A stretch of DNA of 64,000 nucleotides from Pseudomonas thermotolerans DSM 14292 (GCF_000364625.1 NZ_KB822599.1:124001-188000), one strand, 5' to 3'; numbered from the stretch's first letter, positions 1 through 9,211 are shown. The notes: generated by a model from the letters alone, not told the origin. Numbers and translations: made by a program.

Positions 1-1
1 T

Positions 2-829
2 CAGGACCGGCACGCGCTCTTTGAGCTGGCGGAAAACGCCAAAAGCGCCGACAGCAGCATGCCAATCAGCCAGCGCTACCGCGAGGTGCTGGAAGCCTAC
101 GATCATTATGTGGAGCCGATGAACCAGATGATGGACAGCGGCTCGCAGGGTACCTTTTATCGCTATCTGGAAGAAGCGGAGCGTGCGCTCGACTTGAGCC
201 TAGAGCAATTGTCGGTACAGGGTGCGCTCTACTCGCATCGCCTGCAGTTGCGTCAGGTGGCGCACCAGGCCAAGGAGCTGCGGCGCTTTGGGCGGCTGGT
301 TGCGCAACAGTGCGCCGATACACTGCTGCCCTTACGCGAAGAGCTGCGTCAGCACAACGCACTGACCAGTGCCATCAGCTTGCTGTTGGGGCAGGTGCGC
401 AAACGCGGCCTGCGTCGCGCACTGTCGCGCCCGGCGGATGAGACCGCACTTCCCGTCTGGCGCAATGAGCGCGGTTTCAAATTGCAATTGGGCGATGAGG
501 TACGGGTGGTCATGGCTGCCGCGCGCCAATACCAGCCGCAGGCGGTGGCCTTTCCGCAGGATGAACCCGGCGATGACGTTCCGTTGCTGGAGCAGGTGGA
601 CGAAGCCGCTATTCGTGCGCATCTGGCCCGCAGCCTGCCAGTGGAAAATCTGCTCGATTGGCTGCACCGCCATTACACCCACCTGCAGGATGCCACCTTG
701 CTGCGCCTGTTCCATGACCTGCAACATGAGCCCGGCTGGCAGTTCGAGGCAGCCAGCCAGCCTGAAAAAACCACGCTGCAGACGATTCGCGTCCTGCATC
801 ACCCTCACCGCGTGAGTATCCCGCAATGA
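2..829 (+). CDS. jetA: JetA-like Wadjet subunit (5' truncated by window)
   Basis: The reading frame is open from the first bases of the window, so this is the C-terminal part (about 275 residues) of a longer protein. It is largely charged helix with no catalytic motif, as expected for JetA, the kleisin-like subunit of the Wadjet complex that senses and destroys small circular DNA. The stop overlaps the next start by four bases (ATGA), so the genes are translationally coupled. The identity rests mainly on the operon: a small second subunit, an SMC-like ATPase and a Toprim protein follow in the usual JetA-B-C-D order. Taken alone the fragment would not be assignable. Confidence 0.7.
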   Translation, partial: QDRHALFELAENAKSADSSMPISQRYREVLEAYDHYVEPMNQMMDSGSQGTFYRYLEEAERALDLSLEQLSVQGALYSHRLQLRQVAHQAKELRRFGRLVAQQCADTLLPLREELRQHNALTSAISLLLGQVRKRGLRRALSRPADETALPVWRNERGFKLQLGDEVRVVMAAARQYQPQAVAFPQDEPGDDVPLLEQVDEAAIRAHLARSLPVENLLDWLHRHYTHLQDATLLRLFHDLQHEPGWQFEAASQPEKTTLQTIRVLHHPHRVSIPQ

Positions 830-1440
830 CGATCCCACACGCTCTGGCAGCCGCGCTGTCGCAAATGCCGGCATTGGCCGAGCTGTTCCGCCTGTTTCTC
901 TCCGGCAAACACCTGAATCGAATGGCCGAGCCCGCGCTGTGGGCGGAGCTGGAACAGCACGAGGCCAGCTATGTCGGCTTGTTTGCCGCGCTGGGGTTCG
1001 AACTGCGCCTGGATGCCAGGGGCTTTGCCTGGTTTCACAACAGTGACGCCAACAGCAACATCGGCAAAATCAGCCGCCAGCTGGCCTTGCTGTTCATGGT
1101 GATCTTCGATGCCCAGGCCAACGCCGGCAAGGCCCTGCAGCGCTTTACCGATTGGCTGATCGACAGCGCCTGGCTGGCCGAGGTTTACAAGCAACAGCAA
1201 GACCTGCTGGATGCCGAGGGCCTCAACCCCGACGCCCTGGTGGAGCTAATGGGCCGCGCCTGCAACCTCGGCTTTGCCGTGCCAGAGCCGGCGGGCTGGC
1301 GACTGCTGCCCGCTGTATGCCGTTACCTCGATCATTTCGAAAGCCTGGCGTTGACGGCCAAGACCGATGGCGACGAAGAGAGCACGCCCGCAGCGGAAGA
1401 CTGGACTGCGGATGCACCAGACGACGAGGAGAACACCTGA
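826..1440 (+). CDS. jetB: JetB-like Wadjet subunit
   Basis: A 204-residue protein with predicted winged-helix-like helices and an acidic C-terminal tail. Its size matches JetB, the KITE-like partner that binds the kleisin JetA and the SMC subunit JetC. The ATG overlaps the jetA stop by four bases, and its own TGA shares one base with the jetC ATG. Such tight coupling fits fixed-ratio assembly. There is no enzymatic motif. The assignment depends on position between JetA-like and SMC-like genes and on length. Confidence 0.72.
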   Translation: MTIPHALAAALSQMPALAELFRLFLSGKHLNRMAEPALWAELEQHEASYVGLFAALGFELRLDARGFAWFHNSDANSNIGKISRQLALLFMVIFDAQANAGKALQRFTDWLIDSAWLAEVYKQQQDLLDAEGLNPDALVELMGRACNLGFAVPEPAGWRLLPAVCRYLDHFESLALTAKTDGDEESTPAAEDWTADAPDDEENT

Positions 1441-4193
1441 TGCAGTACGGCTTCCAACGTCTGGTCCTGCTGGGCAGCGCCGGCTACTCGCGCGCCGAGC
1501 TGCCGCTCGATGGTGCGGTCTCTCTGGTGGCGCCCAACAATACCGGCAAAACCAGCCTGATCAATGCCCTGCAGTTTCTGCTGATCATCGACCGCCGCCG
1601 CATGGATTTCGGGGCGCACGATGTGGACAAGAGCCGGCGCTTCTATTTCCCCAACAACAGCGCCTATGTGCTGCTGGAGGTGTCGCTGCCGGAGTCCGGC
1701 ACCGTAGTGCTGGGCTGCGTGGGCAAAGGGGTAAGCTTCGAGTACGAGTATTTCGCCTATGCCGGGCCGCTGAAGGTTGAGGAGTTCTGCCTGCCGGACG
1801 GCACCCTGGTACCCCAACCGCAACTGGCCAGCCATCTGGCGAGCTTTGGGCGCCGGGTGTTCAGCTACAGCAGCAGCGAATTCAAAGACATGGTGTACGG
1901 CGGACGCAGCCGCAAGTTTGCCAGCGAGCAGGATTTCTGCGTTTTCCGGCTGGAGCACGCCAGCGATGCCAGCGTTTTTCAGCGGGTGCTGACCCGCACG
2001 CTGCGCCTGGACAAACTGCGCTCCAGCGAGGTAAAGGACTATCTGCTGCAGATTTTCCGCCGCGATCTGCCGGATGCCAGCATCGACTTCAAGGCCGAAT
2101 GGGACAAGGCGTTTGCCGACCTCAACGCCGAACGCAGTCAGTACCTGGCCGCCGTGCGGCTGCAAGCCACTCTGAGCGAACTGGAACAGAAGCAGGAGGC
2201 CCGCTTGGTGTTGCGCGGCAAATTGCTGTGCTGGCGCCCCTTGATCGACGCGGCACTGGGTCAGTGGCAACAGCATTACGAGACCCGCCAGCAAACCTTG
2301 CAGCATGAGTTGGCGCAGTGCGATGTCGAGCTGCAGCGCCTGCGCGAACAGGATATGCAGTCGGCTGGCGAGAAGAAAGAGTGCGAGTTGGAACAACAGC
2401 AGCTCCGCCAGCAAAGCGAACAGTTGCGCGCGTTGCAGCAGCGTTTTGCCTTGATCCCCGACCGCGCCCTGCTGGAGGCGCGCCGCCGCGAGCTGCAGGA
2501 ACAACGGGATGCGCTGGTGGTGCGTATCGGCCAGGCACAGAGCCGCACGCCTGCGGCCATCGAGCGCGAGCTGGCCCGGATCGAACGGGAATCCGCGCAG
2601 CTGGCGCAGGAGTTGCGCACCCAGGGGCAGAACCTCTATCAACAACTGGCCAGTGTCGTATCTGCGGAACAACTCAACGCGCTGAACAAGGTGCTGGCCA
2701 AGCCGGTACTGACCCTGGGCAACGAAGATTTCCGCCTTGATGGCAAGGCCCTGCTTGCGGCCTTGGTCGATGCGAATGCCGGGCAATTCAATTTGCCTGG
2801 CTTGCAATTGCGGCTGGAAGCCCTGCCGGCACAGTATCAGCAACGGACCCTGGCGGAACTGAGCGAATTGCAGCAGGAGTTGCAGCAACAGCAGACTCAG
2901 CTGCAAGAACAATTGGCCACCGCACTGGCTCTGGAAAACGTCAAACAGCAACGCCAAGCGCTAGAGCAGCAACTAGCCGAACTGGATGCCGAATTGCGGG
3001 ACTACGCGCACATGCAGGACTTGCGGCAAAGCGAGGCCGAGCGCGAGGAGCGGCTGCAGACACTGGCGCAAAAGCTCGCCGACCTCGGCGCCAGTCTGGC
3101 GCAGTCGGCAGAGCGGCACCGCGCATTGGATCAGCAGCGGCAGCAGCGGCAACAGGATTTGGCGGCCTTGCAGCAGCAACACCGGCAGATCGAGCAACGG
3201 CGTCATCAGCGCATCGACCACGAAGGCCCCTTCACCTGGCTGGCCGAGTTGCCACACCACCCCTGGCTGGCCCAGCCCGAGTTTGCGCCGGAACAACTGG
3301 CCGAACGGCTGCAGACTTATCTGACTGACTGCCGCCAGTTGCTGGAGCTGGATGAGCAGATTCGCCATCTGCTGGGTGAAATCCATAGCGGCGGATTGAC
3401 CAAGTATCAGTTTGTCGGAGAACCGGAAAGCGAGATTGTTCGTCTCGTTGAATTCGCCCATCACCTGCCGCAGGAAGCCGAAGCTCTGGAAAGGAAAGTA
3501 CGCTCGGCTGTGGTGAATGTGGCCGCCTGCCTGCGTGAGTTGCGCGATGGCCTCGCGGCCTTCAAGCGCCGGATGCGCGAGTTCAATCGCAAGATCAGTG
3601 GGCGGCAGCTCTCCGACCTCGCGGTCTTCAAGATCGAGCCCGAGGATGAGACCTCGCTGGTCGAAGCCATCGAGTTGCTGATCAATACGGCGGCAACTGT
3701 GGACAGCGGCGAAACCTTCGAGTTGTTCAACCAGCAGAGTGTGCTCGACGATGAGCAACTCAATCGCGCCAAGACCCTGCTGATCGAAGAGGGCAATGCC
3801 CGCCACGGCTTGCGCGTGGCCGACCTGTTTCGCCTGCGCTTCTGGGTCGGCAAGGCCGATCGCGAGCCGGAAGCCTTCGACGACCTCGACAGTGCCGCCT
3901 CCAATGGCACCGTGCTGATGGCCAAACTGGTGACGGGGCTGGCGATGCTGCATCTGATGCAGGATCAGCGTCGCCCCATCCAGGGCATCTGCTATCTGGA
4001 CGAGGCACTGGCCCTGGACGCACGCAATCAGCGCAGCCTGATCGACACGGCAGCGGAGTTCGGCTTCTCGTTGATTTTTGCCTCGCCCGCGCCGCTGACG
4101 ACCGTGCGCTACTGCGTGCCAATTCGCACGCGCAACGGCAGCAACCAGATCAGCCGCCATAGCTGGCAGGTCATCGAACCGCTGGACGCCTGA
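1440..4193 (+). CDS. jetC: JetC SMC-like ATPase of Wadjet
   Basis: A 917-residue SMC/MukB-type ATPase. The start is the ATG at 1440, overlapping the jetB stop by one base. A Walker A-like motif (APNNTGKT, residues 31-38) lies near the N-terminus. A long Q/L/E/R-rich coiled coil fills about residues 240-700. A Walker B-like YLDEA lies at about 852-856. This is the two-ended ATPase head of an SMC arm. In Wadjet, JetABC extrudes DNA loops, recognises small circular DNA and presents it to JetD. At 917 residues it is short for an SMC of this class. From memory that fits Wadjet type III better than type I, but this is unverified. Confidence 0.86.
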   Translation: MQYGFQRLVLLGSAGYSRAELPLDGAVSLVAPNNTGKTSLINALQFLLIIDRRRMDFGAHDVDKSRRFYFPNNSAYVLLEVSLPESGTVVLGCVGKGVSFEYEYFAYAGPLKVEEFCLPDGTLVPQPQLASHLASFGRRVFSYSSSEFKDMVYGGRSRKFASEQDFCVFRLEHASDASVFQRVLTRTLRLDKLRSSEVKDYLLQIFRRDLPDASIDFKAEWDKAFADLNAERSQYLAAVRLQATLSELEQKQEARLVLRGKLLCWRPLIDAALGQWQQHYETRQQTLQHELAQCDVELQRLREQDMQSAGEKKECELEQQQLRQQSEQLRALQQRFALIPDRALLEARRRELQEQRDALVVRIGQAQSRTPAAIERELARIERESAQLAQELRTQGQNLYQQLASVVSAEQLNALNKVLAKPVLTLGNEDFRLDGKALLAALVDANAGQFNLPGLQLRLEALPAQYQQRTLAELSELQQELQQQQTQLQEQLATALALENVKQQRQALEQQLAELDAELRDYAHMQDLRQSEAEREERLQTLAQKLADLGASLAQSAERHRALDQQRQQRQQDLAALQQQHRQIEQRRHQRIDHEGPFTWLAELPHHPWLAQPEFAPEQLAERLQTYLTDCRQLLELDEQIRHLLGEIHSGGLTKYQFVGEPESEIVRLVEFAHHLPQEAEALERKVRSAVVNVAACLRELRDGLAAFKRRMREFNRKISGRQLSDLAVFKIEPEDETSLVEAIELLINTAATVDSGETFELFNQQSVLDDEQLNRAKTLLIEEGNARHGLRVADLFRLRFWVGKADREPEAFDDLDSAASNGTVLMAKLVTGLAMLHLMQDQRRPIQGICYLDEALALDARNQRSLIDTAAEFGFSLIFASPAPLTTVRYCVPIRTRNGSNQISRHSWQVIEPLDA

Positions 4194-4195
4194 GC

Positions 4196-5059
4196 ATGGA
4201 TCGAACCCTGCGCGCAGCCTTGCTCAAGCTGCATGGCCAACAAGCCCTGCCGGCCAGCCATTTCACCGCCGCTCAGCGCAGCGCTCTGGATCGCTTTGCC
4301 CGGCAGACAGGAGCGGTAATCTGCCTGCGTCAGGGGCGCGGGGATGTTTACCGTGTCGGCGACCCACAGCTATTCGATATCCATCTGGGCGCGCTTTCGC
4401 CTCAAGTCGAGATACCGCCCACGGACGACCTGCCGCAGCGCGCGCAACACATCGCCCACGCGCGCGACAGCAAAGCGCGCAATCATCAGCATGAGTGCTA
4501 CTACCCCTTGCTCAAGGCCGTTGGCGAAAAGGTTCTCTGGCGGCAAGGCGAACACGGGAGCGAACTGCCACTCAGCCAGCTCACGCACCACTTCGGGGCT
4601 GCCAGCCTGCGCATTGAAACTGGCGACACCTGGCAAAGCGGGCAGCCGCTCTGGCTGGTGGAGAACCAGGCGCTGTTTGACCGCACGGATTGGCTGCCAG
4701 TAGGAACGCAAGCCACCCTGCTGTACTACGGCGGACAGCTTGATGGCCGGCTTCTCGCCTGGCTGGGGCAGCGCCCGCGTGCAAGCCGTGTCGTACTGTT
4801 CCCGGACTATGACGGCGTGGGGCTGGCCAATTTCGCGCGGCTTTATGCACAGCTGGGCGATGCTTGCGAATGCTGGCTGATGCCCGACTGGCAAAGCAAG
4901 CTGGCACGTTATGGCAGCCAGCGGCTATGGCAGGATACGTTTCGGGAATTCGCCAGTGCCGTTGCCCAGTTGCCCGACTATCTGAGCCCGTTAACCGAAC
5001 AAATGCGCCAATCCGGGCTGGCACTCGAACAGGAAGCGGTCTGGCTATCTGTTCTGTAG
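4196..5059 (+). CDS. jetD: JetD Toprim nuclease of Wadjet
   Basis: A 287-residue protein with a C-terminal Toprim fold. The conserved Glu is E156 in LWLVENQ and the DxD is D204/D206 in FPDYDGVG, the acidic residues that hold the metal in topoisomerase VI/primase-type nucleases. JetD is the DNA-cleaving subunit of Wadjet. The gene starts two bases after the jetC stop, so it is the last gene of the operon. It is shorter than the roughly 390 residues I recall for type I JetD. Its last 15 bases overlap the convergent regulator gene. Confidence 0.84.
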   Translation: MDRTLRAALLKLHGQQALPASHFTAAQRSALDRFARQTGAVICLRQGRGDVYRVGDPQLFDIHLGALSPQVEIPPTDDLPQRAQHIAHARDSKARNHQHECYYPLLKAVGEKVLWRQGEHGSELPLSQLTHHFGAASLRIETGDTWQSGQPLWLVENQALFDRTDWLPVGTQATLLYYGGQLDGRLLAWLGQRPRASRVVLFPDYDGVGLANFARLYAQLGDACECWLMPDWQSKLARYGSQRLWQDTFREFASAVAQLPDYLSPLTEQMRQSGLALEQEAVWLSVL

Positions 5060-5755
5060 GTGCCCTTTGAGTAAGCTCGCAATGTCACCTGGGGCCAGGC
5101 CAGCCTCTAGGGACCGCCTCAGCGCCTGCTCCAATTGTTGCCAGCCCTGCGCTGAAGAGACATTACTGCCTAATGTTTCGGTTAGACGGAACATCAGCCC
5201 TTCCAGCAGTTCTTCGTCACCCACGTCCGCTGCGGCCTGCTCCGCCAGCGCCAAGAGGACGTTGTGTGCTGATGCCAACGAGTCGATTGGCACCCCGGCC
5301 AATGCTGCAGGGGTGGTGATGACACGATCCACCCTGACGACTGTCGCCAAATCAAGGGCTTGATCGACGCCCGGCTCGATCTCCATGCGGATCAGCACAT
5401 CGCCAGCCAACAGAAAGCGGGTCTTGATAAGCCCCGGCTGCTCATCCTGAAACAACCACACCGACTGCTTGTTGGCCAGCAGCTTGCCTAGCACGAGCTT
5501 GCTGTCATCCAGTGCCCCACGATCCTGCCACTGGTGCAACACGTCGGTACGCAGGCGGCCGCCTTCCATACCGAGGTGATGTAACAGGCCGACCAAACGT
5601 TTGGCGGAGATCACCTGTTCCTTGCCACGCAGCCAGACCGAGAGGTTGGCGGCGCGGATACCGGTGGCTTCGGCGATCCGCCCCAGCGTTTCCCCGCGCA
5701 GTCGTATCAAGGCGGCGGCAAGGGCTGGCAATTGTTCGGGGGCAAGGGTTGGCAT
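5045..5755 (-). CDS. HTH transcriptional regulator
   Basis: A 236-residue protein with an N-terminal Cro/C1-like helix-turn-helix (roughly residues 18-50, including RIAEATGIRAANLSVWLRG). The rest is a helical and beta domain I do not recognise. I chose the ATG at 5755 because the longer frame upstream runs through the AT-rich divergent promoter. It is transcribed away from an AAA+ ATPase gene with 129 bp between them and is convergent with jetD, overlapping it by 15 bp. It probably regulates its own promoter and the ATPase through the repeats in that gap. Whether it serves the Wadjet operon is unknown. Confidence 0.6.
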   Translation of the reverse strand: MPTLAPEQLPALAAALIRLRGETLGRIAEATGIRAANLSVWLRGKEQVISAKRLVGLLHHLGMEGGRLRTDVLHQWQDRGALDDSKLVLGKLLANKQSVWLFQDEQPGLIKTRFLLAGDVLIRMEIEPGVDQALDLATVVRVDRVITTPAALAGVPIDSLASAHNVLLALAEQAAADVGDEELLEGLMFRLTETLGSNVSSAQGWQQLEQALRRSLEAGLAPGDIASLLKGHLQNR

Positions 5756-5884
5756 GTCGGGCTCTCTGAATTCACTGTAAATCACTATAAGACTTATTGA
5801 CCGACAAGACGAGAGTGAGGAGTTTGGCGATTCGCGCAAAGCGCTGTTATAGTAAATTATAGTTAAATCACTTCGGAGGCCATC
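5756..5884. promoter_or_regulatory. divergent promoter with repeated operator-like motifs
   Basis: This AT-rich gap separates the HTH regulator and the ATPase. It holds TTATAGT at 5847-5853 and again at 5857-5863, ten bases apart, and the inverted form ACTATAA at 5784-5790. TAAATCACT occurs at 5778-5786 and at 5864-5872. A strong ribosome-binding site, CGGAGG, precedes the ATPase ATG. One-turn spacing of repeats suggests cooperative binding by a dimeric regulator, probably the neighbouring HTH protein (inference). Confidence 0.5.
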
Positions 5885-7459
5885 ATGCGTAAGCCAAAGC
5901 AAGCCCGCCCATTGCGCCTGCGGGAATACGAAGCAGCCATTGCTGCGCTCAAGGAGCAGCATCCCTGGCTTGTCCGGCAGATCGTCGAACCTGCGCCGGG
6001 GCATCTGACCGTGGTGGCACATCTGTTTGCCCAGGTGGAATACCTGCTGCCACCCGCCGTGCTCGCCCGCAAGGGCTCACTGTCAGTGAGCTGCAATCGG
6101 GATCGCCTGGCCATCCATTACCAGCCGCCGCGACGCCACAGCGAACGTGCAGCAGCAGTGTTCGATCTGATTGCCCAGACCAAGCACCTTTCGCTGCAAC
6201 AATGCCCCGTGTGCGGTGTACAGGTTGTCGGGGACGGCATACGTCCGCAACGCTGCCCGCAACACGACGGCATCCAAGGATTGTTTGCCGAAGAAGTGCG
6301 CCGCAGCCGCCAGCTCATCGTCGAACAGGGGGTACAGCAGGTGGTGCGCAACCTGGGCAAGGTGACGACCGAAGATGTATGCCCCGCCATGGCGGTTAAA
6401 GATGGGCCTGTCCCGAGTGAGGCCAAGTCGGAGCAGGTTCAGGAGCAGCCAGCAGAAGCCGCTAAATCAGTGCCCTTGCCGAGCATCGTCTTTCTTGATG
6501 AAGCCGGACTGGAGGCGTTCGTGGATCGCCACCGACCGAAAGGCGACGACAAGTTCAAGCGCGCACAGGCGATGGCGGAGCGGATCAAGCGGGCGGGGCA
6601 TGGCAGCCGCCAATTGGGCCTGCTGCCCCAGGACTGGAAAGCCCTTCTGGATGAGTTCGCGCTGGCTTTTCCAAACTTCCATGAACTGGCAGAGCTGCTA
6701 CGTGACCACTTTGCCCTCTCCAGCCTGGGCGATGGCCGCGTATCCTGGCCTGCCGTGTTGCTGGTCGGCCCGGCGGGCATCGGCAAAACCGAGGCGGCAC
6801 GCTGGCTGGCCGATCAGCTCGTGCTACCGTTCCGGGTCTTCGACATGGCGAGTACGCAATCGAGTTCGCCGCTCGCCGGTTCCGAATCATTTTGGAGCAA
6901 TTCCGAGCCAGGCCAGCTCTTTGAGCTGTTGGCCTACCAGCCACTGGCCAACCCGGTGGTGGTGCTCGATGAGCTGGATAAGGCCAGCAACGGGCGACCG
7001 CAATACGATCCGTTGGCGGCGCTCTATACCTTGCTGGAACCGCGCAGTGCGCGGAATTTCATCGACCTGTCGATCCGTGATTTCTCCATCGACGCCAGTC
7101 ATGTCAATTGGATGGCGACCGCGAATGAGCTGGAAGCGATTCCAGGGCCGCTGCGCTCACGGCTGACGGTGTTGCACATTCAACCTCCCAGACCGGAGCA
7201 GGTAAGAAGCATTGCGCAGTCGATTTACAACCGCCTCCGCGACGAGTCGAGCTGGGGCACTGCCTTTGCCGAGCGACTGAATGATGATGTCCTGTCCCGT
7301 CTGCAAGCCTTGCCGCCGCGCAGTGTGCGTCTGGTTCTGCAGCGGGCCTTGGGCTCGGCAGCTCGTGATGGCCGTGGTGTTGTCCAAGTGCAAGACATCA
7401 GGCCGCCGGTCGAGATCAACCGCCATGGCGTTGGCTTTGTCAGCGAGGGCTGGAATTGA
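5885..7459 (+). CDS. AAA+ ATPase with Cys/His zinc-knuckle-like N-domain
   Basis: A 524-residue protein. The N-terminal part carries C107-x2-C110 and C124-x2-H127, a likely zinc site. The C-terminal half is a MoxR/Lon-like AAA+ module with Walker A GPAGIGKT (295-302), Walker B VVLDELDK (about 359-366), a sensor-1 Asn in ATAN (414), and Arg residues in PLRSRL (424/426) suited to an arginine finger. It probably remodels a protein or nucleoprotein partner. The partner is not visible here, since no protease domain is fused. It is divergent from an HTH gene and lies just after the Wadjet operon. Confidence 0.7.
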   Translation: MRKPKQARPLRLREYEAAIAALKEQHPWLVRQIVEPAPGHLTVVAHLFAQVEYLLPPAVLARKGSLSVSCNRDRLAIHYQPPRRHSERAAAVFDLIAQTKHLSLQQCPVCGVQVVGDGIRPQRCPQHDGIQGLFAEEVRRSRQLIVEQGVQQVVRNLGKVTTEDVCPAMAVKDGPVPSEAKSEQVQEQPAEAAKSVPLPSIVFLDEAGLEAFVDRHRPKGDDKFKRAQAMAERIKRAGHGSRQLGLLPQDWKALLDEFALAFPNFHELAELLRDHFALSSLGDGRVSWPAVLLVGPAGIGKTEAARWLADQLVLPFRVFDMASTQSSSPLAGSESFWSNSEPGQLFELLAYQPLANPVVVLDELDKASNGRPQYDPLAALYTLLEPRSARNFIDLSIRDFSIDASHVNWMATANELEAIPGPLRSRLTVLHIQPPRPEQVRSIAQSIYNRLRDESSWGTAFAERLNDDVLSRLQALPPRSVRLVLQRALGSAARDGRGVVQVQDIRPPVEINRHGVGFVSEGWN

Positions 7460-7465
7460 GGTTGC

Positions 7466-7735
7466 TCAGCGTTGTCCGGATAGCCAGGCCGCACCGGCGG
7501 CCAGTGCATCGGCCTCGCTGGGGTAAGTGGTCGATGGGCCGCTGATGATGCAGGGCTTGGTTTCGCCGTCGCCTTCCACCGTCCACAGCTCCCAGGTTCC
7601 GTCATTTTTCCAGCTAGGGATGGCGGTGTAGGGTTTGTCTTTCAGCGCAGCCAGCGCGGCATCCACTTCGGGGCGAATCTGCAACTCACCCGAGTAGATA
7701 TAGGGTGTCGCGCAGCGGGCATCAGATCGGCTCAT
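7466..7735 (-). CDS. hypothetical protein, 89-residue family, copy 1
   Basis: An 89-residue acidic protein with a dense aromatic motif (PSWKNDGTWELWT) followed by CIISGPSTTYPSEADAL. I do not recognise the family. A paralogue of identical length and clearly similar sequence (about two thirds identical by eye) lies on the same strand at 11367-11636. The start at 7735 overlaps the upstream molybdenum-carrier-like gene by 14 bases, so it is the last gene of a coupled cluster. No signal peptide or membrane segment. Confidence 0.6.
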   Translation of the reverse strand: MSRSDARCATPYIYSGELQIRPEVDAALAALKDKPYTAIPSWKNDGTWELWTVEGDGETKPCIISGPSTTYPSEADALAAGAAWLSGQR

Positions 7736-8198
7736 GTTCCTTGCTCCAGAAAAGCTCCAGTAGTGCGCTCGCCTGCAGGTAGATACCGGGGTTGCGTGCT
7801 TCACTCGGGCCAGCAATGTTGAGAATAGCGATGGAATGGCTAAGCAACCAGTCTTGCCATGCCGCCAACAGCTCTTCTGCAGGGTCATGCAAATCGCTCA
7901 GCAGTAGCGGCTTGCCGTGTCCCGTCGCCAGATCGCGAGTGAGCAGGCTGCCACCTTCGATCCTGTCCCGGTAAATGATCAGTGTGGCATCAGCGTCCAG
8001 CACATTGCGTTTGGTGCGCTGGCGATAACCGCTGGATTCGGTCTCCATCAACTGGTAGCGAGCATCCAGTACGCCATCAGCGGCCCGTCGGCCTGCCGGG
8101 CACCAGCCGCCGTGCGGAATCTGCCGGGCAATGGCGAAATCCAGCGCCGCCCGGTCTACGCCGGTCTGGCCGCCGGAGAGGATGCGCTGAATGCTCAC
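7722..8198 (-). CDS. putative molybdenum-carrier / Rossmann-fold nucleotide-binding protein
   Basis: A 158-residue protein opening with SIQRILSGGQTGVDRAALDFA, the glycine-rich signature of the putative molybdenum carrier family (Rossmann fold related to LOG/DprA). I took the GTG at 8198 because it follows a GGAG site and overlaps the upstream stop (GTGA). The ligand is not known from sequence; such proteins bind nucleotides or cofactors. It sits third in a four-gene overlapping cluster. Confidence 0.68.
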   Translation of the reverse strand: MSIQRILSGGQTGVDRAALDFAIARQIPHGGWCPAGRRAADGVLDARYQLMETESSGYRQRTKRNVLDADATLIIYRDRIEGGSLLTRDLATGHGKPLLLSDLHDPAEELLAAWQDWLLSHSIAILNIAGPSEARNPGIYLQASALLELFWSKEHEPI

Positions 8199-8611
8199 CC
8201 TTGCTCCGTTGCGGCGACCGTGCAAGTCACTTGAACCTCTGCGCTGGGCTGATCTGCCGAGAGCTGGCCGATGCGCCCGCGCTGGCTGGCAAGTGTCAGT
8301 TGCTTGCGCACCTGTTCCAGGCTGCGCTTTTCGATCACTGCGGTATAGCTCGCACCCAATTCACCATCCGGGTCGATGAACAGCTCGATACGCGTCACCG
8401 GCAAGCCGAATGCCGTGAAGCTGCGTTCCGGCGTCAGCGACCAACTGCCGGGAGCATTGGGCGCAATGCCGTCCAGTACGTGCAACGGCAAGGCTTGACG
8501 GCATTCCACGGCGGCGACGATGGCTGGCTCGATCCGCAACCAGTGGTTGAGGTCTGGGGCAGTGCCATCCATCAGCACCACCGGCATGGCTGCCAGTAGC
8601 AACGCTTTCAT
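8195..8611 (-). CDS. hypothetical protein with short hydrophobic N-terminus
   Basis: A 138-residue protein beginning MKALLLAAMPVVLM, a possible but poor secretion signal, followed by a region with alternating hydrophobic residues that suggests a beta-rich fold. The family is not recognised. Its ATG overlaps the stop of the upstream broken gene by four bases and its stop overlaps the next GTG start. The overlap chain implies one operon whose products act together. Confidence 0.5.
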   Translation of the reverse strand: MKALLLAAMPVVLMDGTAPDLNHWLRIEPAIVAAVECRQALPLHVLDGIAPNAPGSWSLTPERSFTAFGLPVTRIELFIDPDGELGASYTAVIEKRSLEQVRKQLTLASQRGRIGQLSADQPSAEVQVTCTVAATEQG

Positions 8612-9124
8612 CCCTTGATGTTCCTGATCCAGAAGCGGCGGTCATCGACCGTGAAATTGGGGTCGTAGCCGACCAGTGTCAGCAGCGAGCCGACATAGTA
8701 AAGGCCGAACTGATTCATCAGCCAGCGTTCCATCGCTGGGCAGCTTGCTGTACGGTGGGATCGGTCCATCGCTACGAACCTGACCGGTGGTTTTGCCGGA
8801 GATGGAAAAGCTCTTCCAGGTCAGTACGAAGTTGTTTGACTGTTTTGGCAGCTCCGGCGCGCAAAGCGACAGATTGCTGAAGCGCTCGGAGCGCTTGGCG
8901 TCGTACCAGAGCACTGCGTCAAAGCGAATGCAATCACTGGCTTTGAGCGTGAGGCTACGGGTCAGGGTCATCTGATCCGCCGGAATTTGCAGATTGCTGA
9001 TCGCCACCTTGGGCCACTCCGGGGCGCGACCGTCGGTAGACAGATTCTGGCGCAAGGCGTTATGCAGTGGAGTTCCCAGCAAGCTGTTGCGGTTTGCCGC
9101 GCTTGCTATGGCGCCTGCATTCAA
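8608..9124 (-). pseudogene. hypothetical gene with apparent frameshift near 8745
   Basis: The upstream frame (from an ATG at 9124) reads as protein up to about position 8745, ending in PPYSKLPSDGT. From there a different frame reads plausibly: MERWLMNQFGLYYVGSLL and, further on, a D-D-R-R-F-W-I-R segment. Its stop at 8608-8610 overlaps the next start as ATGA, as expected for the native end of the gene. So the gene seems to have lost or gained a base. The N-terminus is also uncertain because an in-frame stop lies just before the ATG. Function unknown. A sequencing error would explain it equally well. Confidence 0.5.
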
Positions 9125-9128
9125 TTGT

Positions 9129-9185
9129 CACTCATAGTGCGGGTGCTTATCGGGCGTAGCCCTATAGAGGGGGTACTCATAGAGT
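9129..9185. promoter_or_regulatory. paired palindromic operators before XRE gene
   Basis: Two short perfect inverted repeats sit upstream of the XRE regulator: CACTCATAGTG at 9129-9139 and ACTCATAGAGT at 9175-9185. They share the ACTCATAG core, with centres 46 bp apart. This resembles the C-boxes of restriction-modification controller proteins, although no restriction-modification genes are seen nearby. The neighbouring small regulator is the likely ligand (inference). Confidence 0.45.
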
Positions 9186-9211
9186 CATTTCTCTTTAAAG
9201 AAGAGAGAAAT

